DNA of 64,000 nt from Hermatobates lingyangjiaoensis (lineage: Eukaryota; Arthropoda; Insecta; Hemiptera; Hermatobatidae), in the NCBI GenBank assembly GCA_026182355.1, contig JAPFBL010000572.1, positions 62,001-126,000 of the forward strand, written 5' to 3'. A program made the translations under genes and the position numbers. The notes under the pieces were generated by a model, which saw nothing but the letters and a program-made list of their open reading frames with translations, did no database searches and was not told where the DNA came from. This document shows, in pieces, positions 22,112 through 33,599 of this stretch. How positions within the stretch are numbered: the stretch's first letter is position 1; each line of letters starts with the position of its first letter.

Positions 22112-22942
22112 GTGATAAACGAATTTTTGTTGTCATTGAAAAGAATATTAAATAAAAGAGTTAAATATATATTAAAATAATAAACTAGATTCGAATTTAT
22201 TAATCTGAGGGAGAAATAAATATAGAATGAGTATTTCTCTAAAATATAAGTACGAAATCATAAATAACACTGCAGTGATACAAATATTGTAACGCTAACA
22301 AATTCTCTAGTGGGTTTTTATTTAAACAAATTCATTTCTATCTAAAGGTTTATTTGAAATTCCGCAGAAAGTGTTTATAATGTGCTGTATTTTACAGGTT
22401 CATTCAAAATGTTTGCAGAATATCGAGTTTTAAACTACATAATTTCGATAGTGTTTGTGATTTTTGAAATTGTCATTTAAAATTTTAAATCTACGACCAT
22501 GCCAGTTTTAGTTATTTTCGTAAATAATGTTAGTGAAACTGTTTTTTTGATTATTATCTTAGTGTGTATGTTTAAATAATCCAGTTGAATGACTTGTGGT
22601 AAATTAAATAATAATATTAAATATACTATAATTATTGTTAGTGCGACAGAGGTTGTTTAAATGTTCAAATTTTACTATCTTAATGCAACTTTTGTACTCA
22701 ACTTTGGCGTTTTCAGACAAATTCAATCTTCGCAGGGTGACAATTAAATATCGTATTAATTACGACAGTTGTATCGCTGCAGTGTTATTTATGATTTCGT
22801 ACTTATATTTTAAGACAAATACTTATTCTAGATTTATTTCTCTCTCAGATTAATAAATTCGAATCTAATTTATTATTTAAATATATATCTTACTCTTTTA
22901 TTTAATATTCATTTCAATGAAAACAAAAATTCGTTTATCACT
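22112..22942. mobile_element. Fold-back element with ~178-bp inverted repeats
   Basis: The left arm 22112-22289 (from GTGATAAACGAATTTTTGTT to CACTGCAGTGATACAA) is matched in inverted orientation by 22765-22942 with roughly nine in ten identical positions by eye. Similarity stops sharply at both outer ends and at about 22289 and 22765 inside. The spacer of about 475 bp has no recognised coding content. This fits a long-TIR MITE or fold-back transposon. No clear target duplication is seen. Confidence 0.7.
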
Positions 22943-23643
22943 ATTATAGAACAATTTTTGATCCTGGTGGACAATTTCTGTGTGGACCACATGTATTTAT
23001 ATTAAATGTCAACTATCAATCAAGAATTATAGCAATTTTAATCAAAATTGTGTGAACATATTTTAAATAAAAAGAAAAATAAGTTATTTTATTTTTTAGT
23101 TCTCGTTGAATGGACAGGGGAATGAATATACGTTTTGTGTTTACAGATTTTTTGCCTTGATATATTCTACTTCACACATTGCTAGACGAGTTTTCATTGG
23201 ACTCAGGAGACTATTAAACGTGTATTTTTGTTGAAAAATTATTTTGGAAATTTTGTCCCAAGTAAAATACTTTCATATCTCAGTATTTCATGTAGAGGAT
23301 ATGTACATTAAAGTAAAAAAAAATCTTATTAAAATAAGAGATACATTTATCAGCAATTAAAAAATATTGTTTAGTTCCAGTTCCCAACCAAGTAGGTATG
23401 AACTACTACATATAGATTGATTTTACATGGTAGTGATTCATGTTGACTGATATTTATAAATTCAGGAGATTTATAAAACAGCAGTTCTTTTTATTTCATA
23501 TTAAACATTATCTTAGTAAGAAAAGTTTAGTAATCTTGCATGAATGTATCACCAGATTTTTTTTGTATCATAAAATGTGGATGAATTTTACATCAACCGC
23601 AAATAGCTTCTACATATATGATTTTGATTTATTAATAAAAATA

Positions 23644-24416
23644 CAGTGGAACCTCTACATACGAGATTAATTCGTTCCCGGATCGTGCTCGTATCTAGAA
23701 TTTCTCGTATCTAGAGCGAATTTTTCCCATAAGAAATAACTGAAAACCAATTAATTTGTTCCCGGCCTCCCAAAATCATTCAAGTTAACCCTAAATAACT
23801 GTGAACACATCTTCCTGATTACTTAAAACACATTCAAATAGTGACTGAACATAAAAATACAGTAATAAGATAAATAAGATGATATTAACGAAATAAAATG
23901 GGAGTTTATTATGAGCATTTATTATGAGCACTTCCACTTAAAATTAAAGTTAACTTTATGAAAAACTAAATTTTTTTACGGCACTAATTTATTTATGCAA
24001 TTTTTTCTGCTTTTTTTTGCTTTTTAACATTACTGTATCAGTTTTTACTTTTCTTCGCTTTCTTTTGCCCTTTTAGCCGGAATCGCAACACTTTCACTTT
24101 CTATAGGTCTTTTGAAGAAAAACTTATCCAAGGAGGTTTGTCTCTGCCTCCCTTTCAAAATGTTACGGAAATGTGTAAGGCAAGTGTCATTAAAAAGAGC
24201 TGTAGCACGACTAGTAGCCACTTTTTCTGGGTGTTTCTTTTCAACGAAAGCAGGAATTTCCTCCCACCTAACGTAACTTGGCCACCTAGCGGAACCATCT
24301 GGAAATCCTCGTAACTTGGATTTTCTCTCGTATGTAGAGCAAGATTTTTGCTCGAAAGACCTCTCGTATCTCGAGTTTCTCGTAAGTAGAGTAGCTTGTA
24401 TGTAGAGGTTCCACTG
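23644..24416 (-). mobile_element. pogo/Tigger-like element, deletion derivative 1
   Basis: Terminal inverted repeats CAGTGGAACCTCTACATACG at the left and its near-exact complement at the right, flanked by TA on both sides (23642-23643 and 24417-24418), the target site of Tc1/mariner/pogo elements. Subterminal CTCGTATCTAGA and CTCGTATGTAGAG repeats are present. The inside keeps only the C terminus of the transposase. Confidence 0.85.
24045..24345 (-). pseudogene. pogo-type transposase C terminus
   Basis: One minus frame reads KSKLRGFPDGSARWPSYVR, WEEIPAFVEKKHPEKVATSR, ATALFNDTCLTHFRNILKGR and QRQTSLDKFFFKRPIESESV, then ends KRAKESEEK and a TAA at 24045-24047. The FNDxCxxHFRxILKxRQ+Q(T)SLDKF pattern is typical of the tail of Tigger/pogo transposases that lie next to the right TIR. 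DNA-binding and DDE catalytic domains are absent. The frame is undamaged by stops, so the element may have been mobilised in trans fairly recently. Confidence 0.7.
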
Positions 24417-24427
24417 TATATGTTTTT

Positions 24428-26085
24428 TTACTTTACTATAAGTAAAGTATAGTGATCGTGAAAAAATTTGATCTCGAGATTTTGACGGAATTACATGTTT
24501 TGAGGTCCCAGAAGTCGTTTTATGACGTTTTTACGATGATGTCTGTGTGTGTGTGGGTGGGTGGGTGGGTGGGTGAGTGTGTTAGCATTGCTTGTTACCA
24601 CGCTACGGTCCAGAATCTTTGATGGATCAAGTTGATATTTTACACAAAAATGGGCCCCATTTAGACGAAGATCCCTATTGTTTGGGAAGAATTATGCATG
24701 ATGGGAAAGTCACTTTTTTTGCCAAAAACCGTTTTTTTTTAAAACATTTATTTCTCCTAAACTGATAACCCTAGAGTTTTGAAATTTTGACATTATCTTT
24801 GAGGTTACAAATGGAACAAACGAAAAATATATTCAGAATTTTAAAACAACAGGAAATATTTTTTTTTCAATATCATGTACAAATTTTGACTTATAATTCA
24901 ATCTCAAACCTTGTGAGAGCGATACAAGCCATACTGTTTGACGGACAAGAATGAAACTATGCCTATAAATAGAACATTATGTGTAGAATGAGTAGAGATA
25001 TTTTTTTTCAAAATTACATTCGCTAATGGGGCGTTACAGTACGATTTCTGTTTTCAGAAAATTTTTTTTTGACGCTAAACGGCTGAATAAAAAATAATGA
25101 AAATTTGACCAAAAAAGGAACAAAAAATTAGCAATTCATAAAAAAAAAATCATGAAGTTTCAATTACGGGAAAGAGCAATAACGATATAAAAACTCTTTG
25201 TTTACCCTAGACTAAGAGATCACCTGCTATACTTGTCGAATTTTTTGTATTTTTTTACATTGTTTACATTGACTTAGAAATTTTTTGAGCGAATCCACTG
25301 AGATAAAATTGATTTTATAAAGGAATAGTTTAAATTGTTTATTGAATTGTATGAGATGTAAGAGGAATAATATTGTGCAGGAAAATGATAACACTCACTC
25401 AGAAAAAATTCGTATATATGTTATTTGACAAAGGGGAAGGAAAATGATCTTATTAAATACTAAGAAGCTTATTATTATTATTATTTTAAAGATTAAAATT
25501 CCCAGTATGATAATTCTATAAAAGACCAAAAATGTAAATGATAATTCATAATCTGAATCTTTCGTTTAGAGATTAATAAATGTAATTATCGTACATCTTT
25601 ATTTAACAAATCACCTTAAAACAACATTTTCTTCGCAGTTTAAGATGTTTTTCAGAGAAAAAAAGGGTATTTTCCTGTTTTAAATTTTAAAATTTTACTT
25701 TAATATTCAATGTAGAAGGATGTCAAGTAAACGATGTAAGAAATCTACTGGCTGTTTGAACGAAAGCCATTCTCTTGTAGGAGAATAAATCGTTTCAAGA
25801 AATGTTCACTTTGGTTTTTCAAAAATGTTATTACTGCTGTAGTTATACTAACGCAATTATTTGCAAATAATAAATTATTTGTGATGTACAAAAATAAGCT
25901 TATAAAATGATATGTCCTTCAATCACTATCTGTACTACCTCAGGAATGATAGGCTAATAATTATATCCCATTTAGATGTTTACGTTATGCTTAAGTGAGA
26001 CGTTATGTTTTATATACTCAAGAAATTTGACATTAAGTTACTTATAGTAAAGTAGAGTGTAGGCCACTCCAGATTTTTTTAAATC
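24428..26085 (+). mobile_element. Repeat J copy 1, intact length ~1.65 kb
   Basis: Starts at TTTTACTTTACTATAAGTAA and ends at GGCCACTCCAGATTTT. Near the left end is ACTTTACTATAAGTAAAGT and near the right end CTTATAGTAAAGTAGAG, so a 16-bp ACTTTACTATAAGTAA is shared in inverted orientation. Inside are a (GGGT)n run at about 24552 and long non-coding AT-rich DNA. Other copies: 41513-42494 plus 44148-44792, 42495-44147 and 45522-46195. The nested copy defines both ends. No protein frame is conserved among copies. The superfamily is unknown. Confidence 0.8.
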
Positions 26086-26089
26086 TATT

Positions 26090-27924
26090 ATCATATTTTA
26101 TAACAGGGTTCACGTTAATCTAAATAATATTTTAAATTCTTAAAATCATGAATGCCATATTTATACAATAATCCGCACTATAGCAATATAATTACAATTT
26201 AATGTTAGTATAAGTGGATTATAAAATCAAAAATATAAACAAGTCATTCCATAGAAATAAAAATAAAAGAAATAATAAAACAAGCAATTTCAAAAATAAA
26301 AGCTAATTAATTTCTTTCATAATGGAAGTAATAAGCTCGCTTTGTGTTTAACAAAACCAAGTCCATTAAAAAGCAATTATTCTTTCCAAGCTTGATATTT
26401 TATTTAAAATGTCCTGTCGTTGCAGATAATTTAAATTCACTCATTAATTTTGACATCTATTAGTTTTTCCGTTAATAATTTATGCTAAATGTTTTATAAT
26501 CGACAGTTTTTAAAAATATTTTATTATTAGTTGTATATCTAGCACACAAATTGATATTAAAAGATTTTTTCGTTAGAGGTTAAACTTTGTGGGGTTATTG
26601 TGTGTAACCTTAAATAGCTAATTGGGACAATATTTTAAGTGTACTCAACATTTGAATAGTATGTATCGGAGCGTTGACAAATTTTTACATTTTGTGGGTC
26701 TGGATACATTTTTCAATGTTTTTAGATCAATGGGTAATATGGCGTTCATTAAAAATATGCTAACCACTCTACAAGCTACATGTAGCAGTCCTTAACTGAA
26801 TATACGAGTTCTTTATTCTTATTCGATCTTTTTTCCTTTTTTTTCAAGATAGTATAAGGCTCTTGATCGTCATTTCTGTGAGATTCTCTTCTTCAAATTT
26901 TTTTCAAGACCTTTAGGGAGCTTAACATACACGTGGTATAACTTCTCTGGATGTGGGTCGCTTTTTTACTAATATTCTAGTTAATAGGACAATGTTCTTT
27001 AAACGGACCTAAGATCTGGCAAACAAAGAATGCTAGTTTGTAGAGGACTAAAAACAATTGCTGCGTACGCTACACGAACATGATAATGCAGTATAATACA
27101 TCGGAAGAGCATATTGTTAAGGTAAAATTAATATCCCCTTTTATTTTGAAGAGTTTATAAGAACAAGCAGTACAAGCAATATAATGAAGCAACAGAGTGT
27201 GAAGGATGCTACTAGGACTAATAAACTTGGCGAGCTTAGCTTTTTCATGTATTAAAAGATCACAAAGACTAGTATTGATGAAAGGAATAATTCTGAACAT
27301 ATTACTCCAGAGCAGAGGCGAGGAACTGGTCATAGGGCATTCGTCCGTCCGGTTTCCCAAAAGGCCACAACCAATGGATGAGCACATTTTTATGTAATAG
27401 TTATATTGTAAAATCATTGACTCTGTCATTATATTCCTCCATCAGTGATTCTATAACTGTTTTCAATCTTTCAATAGATCAAGGCATTGTCCTCATTGGC
27501 ATCGTTTATTACCTTTGTTCATTCAAGAAGATGATTTTCTAAAAACTTAAACATTTCAAGTAAGTATTAGTAAATAGTCATCTTCTTAAATGCCAGAGTT
27601 TTTTGGTTCATGAAAACACATTTATTTTTACCCTGCAGAGACACACTCATTTTTGCTTCGTTATGATATAGGGAACTACCATATCATGTGGTAATTCGCA
27701 ATTTGTATTGTTCTCATGATACAGATGCATTATTTTCTCACACAACGTTAAAACATTCATTAAGACTTGTCCTTACCATAACCACCTTATGGTGCACTGA
27801 TGATCTCATCCATCCAACATGAACATTTTTCGAACTGACGATATCTCACAACATTCACTCGGATGAAATTTACTATACCCACAACATACTTCAAAGTGTC
27901 ATCGAGAGTAACGTATTTAGCACC
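26090..27924. other. AT-rich DNA, nothing recognised
   Basis: 27070-27429 has overlapping open frames on both strands without recognisable domains. No other feature is seen. Confidence 0.5.
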
Positions 27925-28158
27925 TCTTTAGAGGATGTCTTAAAATAAAGACGAAACGTTGGCAAAAAGGTGATTTCAAATAATTAACCCTGACCAAATT
28001 CCGAAAAGAAGAAAAATATTTAAAAAGCATATGGAAATACTTGCATTACAGAAAACTGAAATACCGTTTCCTACACGTATATTGCGAATAACTCTAGAAA
28101 TCTACAGACATACAATTCTATGAAGGTGGACTTATGTTACAGGGGAAAAGAATTTATT
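27925..28158 (+). repeat. PLE-type tail family I plus downstream unit
   Basis: GTCTTAAAATAAAGAC (stem II) is followed by GAAACGTTGGC, as in family I. The upstream core is decayed (TTTAGAGGA). From 28040 a further 110 bp (ACACGTATATTGCGAATAAC, GGTGGACTTATGTTACAGGG) is repeated after the second plus copy at 28728-28850, so the shared unit extends past the tail. Confidence 0.6.
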
Positions 28159-28289
28159 GATGCAAAATACAATGGAAGGAAATAAAAGCATAGTAATTTA
28201 CAAGTTTTTTTTATGATGTTCAACGAATCTTTCATTTTTTCTTTATAGATTTTATATTTTTATTCTTTATAGTTGACATATTTTTCGTA

Positions 28290-28356
28290 TCAGGCCGTAG
28301 AAGGTGGCACTTCATGACTCAAAAGGCCACTTGCGGCCTTAGGTTCCCCACCCCTG
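28290..28356 (-). mobile_element. hAT-type transposon end
   Basis: On the minus strand it begins CAGGGGTGGGGAACCTAAGG and continues CCGCAAGTGGCC, the familiar terminal sequence of hAT (Charlie-like) elements. Only this end is recognised. No matching opposite end or 8-bp duplication is identified. Confidence 0.7.
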
Positions 28357-28427
28357 CTCTAAAGCTACAAATGTGTTAATAAGCATATGAAGGTATTGTT
28401 TTCTTGACCACAATTACTAATAAATAC

Positions 28428-28852
28428 TTTTCTTCTTCTCGGAATGAGGTCAGCGTTAATTACTTGAAATTATCTTTTTGCCAACATTTCGTCTTTATTT
28501 TAAGATATCCTCAGGGCTAGAACTCAAAAACAATGGACATTTATCTTATCTACATCACATTGAATTTTTATCATAAATGTGATGTTGATGAGATAAATGT
28601 TTATTGTTTTTGGGTTCTAGCATTGAGAATGTCTTAAAATAAAGACGAAACGCTGGCAAAAAGGTGATTTCAAATAATTAACCCTGACCAAATTCCGAAA
28701 AGAAGAAAAATCTTTAAAAAGTATATAGAAATACTTGCATCTCATAAAACAACAAAAATTTTTCGTACACGTATATTGCGAATAACTCTAGAAATCTAGA
28801 GACAAACAATTCTATAAAGGTGGACTTATGTTACAGGGAAAGAAAATACATG
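28428..28852. repeat. PLE-type tail family I, inverted pair with spacer
   Basis: The minus arm (28428-28530) carries the better core. The plus arm (about 28600-28740) carries GTCTTAAAATAAAGAC, GAAACGCTGGC, GGTGATTTCAAATAATTAAC and CCCTGACCAAATTCC. The spacer contains TAAATGTGATG palindromic sequence. 28728-28850 repeats 28040-28155. Confidence 0.6.
28480..28517 (-). ncRNA. Hammerhead-like motif, family I
   Basis: On the minus strand: GCC, CTGAGGA, T, stem II ATCTT/AAGAC (GTCTT/AAGAC in the sister copies), GAAA, TG (CG in sister copies), TT, GGC. The last GGC pairs with the first GCC as stem I. The core fits CUGANGA/GAAA. In this copy the central palindrome has lost C to T. Confidence 0.5.
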
Positions 28853-28859
28853 AGACTAG

Positions 28860-31800
28860 CCATTTAACTATAATGTGGTTCAAGTACTTAAAAACGTTTT
28901 TAGCCTATAAACGAATGTTCGTTTAATCGTCGATCTCTAAATATGTTCGTTGTTTCTATCTTAAGGAAGGCGTTTGTTAGAGAGAAATATATTTGGAAGT
29001 AATGGGATGGATATATCCTTGCTAATATACCTCAGCCTTAATGGGAGAGACGCCGAGTATGTATGAGGAAAAGTAGCAGCTAACATTGGAAAGTTACCAA
29101 GTATGAGCCATGCGTCCTTGACTGTTTACTTACCGACCATTTCACTCTTTTTTTCAGCCGTTTTCTACGCTTTTATCAAAGTTATCTTTCGCCTGACGAT
29201 AACCAAGTTTATAAAAGATCCCATTTTAAATTAGCATTACCACTTATCTTTTCTTTCTTTTAAACTGCCTTATATTATTTAATATTAATTTATTCCTAAT
29301 CTTTATACAACTTATTATAAACAATATTTTTCCACCCTGATTATTTTCTTATTTATTCCTACTGACATAATCCAGTATAATTCTTACTCTCTTAACTTTT
29401 TTTAAATATTATTTAATTGTCTCATGTTTTAGCTCGTCCGGTTTGATCTTTTTATGCATATAGAAATAGTTTTTTTTATTTTTTAATTATAAGCATAGCC
29501 AGATTATAATTAAAATAATACTTTGATAACTTTTATTCTTCTAAACTTTATTTATTTTATAAAACTGCTAATTTTTATTAATAAGACATATATTTATGTT
29601 TATCTATGAATTTTATCTTATGTTAATTTACTACATATTTATATTTAGAAAATATCTAATTACAATTTTTGTTTATATCAATTGCTGTTCTAGAAAACTT
29701 AAACTCTTTATAAATAGATTATGAAAAGCTTGTACATTAAGAATAACTTTTAATTACTGTTTATTAATTTTTTTTCATAAATTTCTTTTAAATTGAACTA
29801 ATTATTACTTTTAAATCAATTAATACTTGGTTTTTTTTGTTTAAGTGAGAATAATCAGTTTCCTGTAATTGGAAAAAACTTCCACTAACAGAAACCGTCA
29901 GCTTCCAGTAATCACCCTACATCAGAACTCTTCCTTAAGCCGTCAAAATATAAAAATATATGTTTAATGTTTATTTATTAAGGAAAAAAAAAAACATATA
30001 TTTTAGCGACAATTAAACGGTGTTTAGCCTCAAAACCTGATCGTACAGTAACTATATTTCAATGTTTTTTGTTTTAATATATCCATCGCATCGGTTTTTC
30101 ATTAAATAAATGTATAGTTTATATGTTAATAAGTCAACGTTTAAAGTAGACTTTTTTAGCACCAGAAGTTACTAATTTGATCAAAATAATGGTATTTCTG
30201 TATTAGTAATGAACTGCTCTATCCATTGTATTAAGTGAAGCATTTCCTGCAATGAAACATTCCCATTCCCGGTTTGATGCATTCCCTTTCAATTTTTCTG
30301 TATCATTAACAAAAATAAAAACAACAAAAACAAAAAAAAAACGAGTTTTGTCAAAACGATTAAAATACAACATTAAAAATATTTTGCTTATGACATTACC
30401 TTAACATATTTTACTGTATATAGTCATAGAGTTAATTTATATTTATCTCTACAATAAGAAATTTTCGACAGAGTATCATGTCCCAGGCGATTATCATCAG
30501 ATTGGCAAATGAGTGAAAGCTGGTGAATACCTAGCTGCCATCTAAATCAAAATGAAAATTAATAAATCTAAATTATTAACTCAAATTTCGTATTTTTTTC
30601 ATAGGTTCATTTATATAAAATTATTTCGTTTATAAATAATCCATTCAGACCAATACAGTTCATTAAAGAATATTTGTCATTAGACCTTAGTTAAGAGGTT
30701 CAAATATTTGATTTGATCCTGGAGTTTTTTTTTATTTTTTCTTAATATTTGAAAGTTTTAAAGTGATCTGCCGCTGTTTTTCAGAGTTGATATATGATGT
30801 ATGGCTTGATATATTGATCTCTGACGGTTGATATATTGAGAGCCTCTGGTCTCAAGCCTTTATGATGTATGGAATTCTTCACAAATCCAGTAAATATCTA
30901 TAAGTTCCATATTTACAAGATCAAATCTAGAACGACCCAGTAAAATGGATTGTCACTATTAAAACCCAAAATTAATTAACAAATGCCAAAATATCCATCA
31001 TGCGGACAATGCGGATACTACAGAGGCAAACATAATGTTACGACAAGATCTGAGCAATAAAAACGGAACAAAACATTATTTGTTTATAAAAGCCAACCAA
31101 AATAAAGGAAATAAAGGAAAATAAAAAAAAAGGAAATAAAAATAAAAGAATGATGGCAACAATTTGTTTTTGTTTGTTTAGTTTTAAAAACTAAAATGCT
31201 ACAAAAAATAGATTAAACAATAAAAAACACTTCTCATTATTTTTACTGTTATCAGTATATATTACTAAATACTAAAAATCTAATATTCAATTAAAATCTA
31301 AAGATTATTTTTATTGTTTGAAAACGTAAGTTACTTCTCTTATCCTTAGTAAATAATTTTACAGTACTTAATTAGAATAAGTTCAGTTGGAATACATTTC
31401 AGTAGGAAACAAAACTGATTCTTTATCGATGTTAAATATTGCTATTTAAATTACCTATTTTTCTCTTATGAGATTTTGAAATAAGGTATTTTGGACCAGA
31501 AACTCTGATGCTACTCTAGCTGGGAAGAGCTAATGTCAGCTTTGCCAGTAAATACATGTCTAATTGTATTATTGTTTAATTAATAAATAATGTTCTTCTA
31601 TGTTGATTATTAATGTTTCGTTTAAAATGAAGAGAAAAGTTTAGTCATTTTTAATTTAATTTAATTTAATGAAGTAAGTAAGCTCGAAACTGTTTTCTTT
31701 TGGTCATTAATATGTCTTATTGCAATCTGTAACGATTCTGAAAGTAGTGCAGTTGTGAGAGTATATTAAGATGTTTCAGTCAGTCATTTTTCCTTGCTAT

Positions 31801-32384
31801 TTCCTATTGGAATCGAATATTGAGGATATGTGGAAAAATGTGGAAATTGTTTTATTTAGCAACAAAACAAGCAAAAAGTAAGGAGCAAAGGGGTGTACAG
31901 TGAAAAATATAATGGACCAGTATATTGTGTTACTCGGATGTTGAATGAAGTCAGCAATGGTTAGTTCAAATCTGTATGCTTGAACGATCAAAGAGTGCAA
32001 GTTTAAACAACATACGTCAGTGTTTCAAACCAGTGAACAGTATTCTTATTTTAACATGTTTGACTAAAATGAGAATTTATTTTATGAATACGACTGTCAT
32101 AGATTAATGAATATAGTTTGTGAAAATTTATCAGTACCAATTTGATATAGCCTTGAAACACCGATAGAGTTCGCATATTACAATTTCAATATATAATTTA
32201 CACAAAACAGAACAAAGTATTAATGGTATCCATATGTGTTATTAATTTCATGAATATGATTTTGATGCTAGAATCAAATTATAAAGATCAGTAGGATATT
32301 AAAGTTTTTCTGATGCTAGTATCATATTATATATAAATTCATGCATTTCATCATTACCATAGAGGTTAGTATTATTAATATTAA
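28860..32384. other. AT-rich DNA, nothing recognised
   Basis: 29030-29110 is slightly more GC-rich (GGGAGAGACGCCGAGTATGT) but unassigned. The rest is AT-rich with poly-A and poly-T runs. The open minus frame at 31797-32000 has no recognisable domain. Confidence 0.5.
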
Positions 32385-32560
32385 ACATATAATCTACCGT
32401 CTTACCTCGTACATTACTGCCGTAGCTGTCGGACCGGTTTCGGGTGTCACCCATCTTCAACACGAACTGTTCGTGTTGAAGATGGGTGACACCCGACAGC
32501 TACAGCAGTAATGTACGAGGTATGACGGTAGATTATATGTTTAATATTAATATTATATAT
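32385..32560. repeat. PLE-type tail family H, inverted pair
   Basis: The arms meet at the perfect palindrome CACGAAC-T-GTTCGTG (32461-32475) and extend to AATATTAAACATATAATCTA on the left. The minus arm carries TTGAAGA, T, stem II GGGT/ACCC, GAAA, the palindrome CCGG, TC. The plus arm is nearly identical but lacks 11 bases, exactly the GAAA, palindrome and cleavage residues (join at 32494-32496). Confidence 0.75.
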
Positions 32561-32980
32561 AGTCGGATTATTCAAGTGTTTCTGTATCGGTATAAAATAA
32601 TGATAAATTATCAATGATATTTATACAAATTTCCATAATTTAGTTGTCTGTATCAATATAGATTATTTATTTCATATATCCACTTTCTAAATACGTATCA
32701 AAGAGCTCTGATATTGATCATAAAAAGCGATAGTGTATCAGCTACTTCTTACTAGAGTTCATGATCAGGTACTCTATCACGAATCAAAACATCTTATGAT
32801 ATCATGAACACTGTATCCTTACAATATTGTAAGAAAGGTATGAAGTTATGGTATCTATTGAATAACATTAATAGTAATGTTTCTGAGTTACTGATATCAA
32901 TTCCAGTTACATATACCATTGATATTTTCCTGACATTATTATCATATGCAATGATATTGTGTTAATCACACCTGATAGCA

Positions 32981-33584
32981 CAGTGGAACCTCTACATACG
33001 AGATTAATTCGTTCCCGGATCGTGCTCGTATCTAGAGCGAACTTTTCCCATAAGAAATAACTGAAAACCAATTAATTTGTTCCCGGCCTCCCAAAATCAT
33101 TCAAGTTAACCCTAAATAACTATGAACACATCTTCCTGATTACTAAAAAGACATTCAAATAGTGACTGAACATAAAAATACAGTAATAAGATAAATAAGA
33201 TGATATTAACGAAATAAATGGGAGTTTATTATAAGCATTTATTATGAGCACTTCCACTTAAAATTAAAGTTAACTTTATGAAAAACTAAATTTTTTTACG
33301 GCACTAATTTATTTATGCACTTTTTTCTGCTTTTTTTTGCTTTTTAACATTACTGTATCAGTTTTTACTTTTCTTCGCTTTCTTTTGCCCTTTTAGCTGG
33401 AATCGCAACACTTTCACTTTCTATAGGTATTTTGAAGAAAAACTTATCCAAGGAGGTTTGAACCATCTGGAAATTCTCGTAACTTGGATTTTCTCTCGTA
33501 TGTAGAGCAAGATTTTTGCTCGAAAGACCTCTCGTATCTCGAGTTTCTCGTAAGTAGAGTAGGTCGTATGTAGAGGTTCCACTG
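32981..33584 (-). mobile_element. pogo/Tigger-like element, deletion derivative 2
   Basis: Same family and orientation as 23644-24416 with matching TIRs. It lacks an internal stretch equal to 24141-24292 of copy 1 (about 152 bp), which removes most of the residual transposase frame but keeps QTSLDKFFFK and the C terminus. TA follows the right end; the left flank is CA, probably a mutated TA. Confidence 0.85.
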
Positions 33585-33599
33585 TATACCAATATCACT

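Noticed and set aside
22635..22853. 72-codon frame inside the fold-back element
   Set aside because: It overlaps the right inverted arm and has no domain; shadow frame.
27070..27429. 119-codon minus frame
   Set aside because: No recognisable domain, an overlapping frame on the other strand, no splice or start context; in AT-rich DNA this length can occur by chance.
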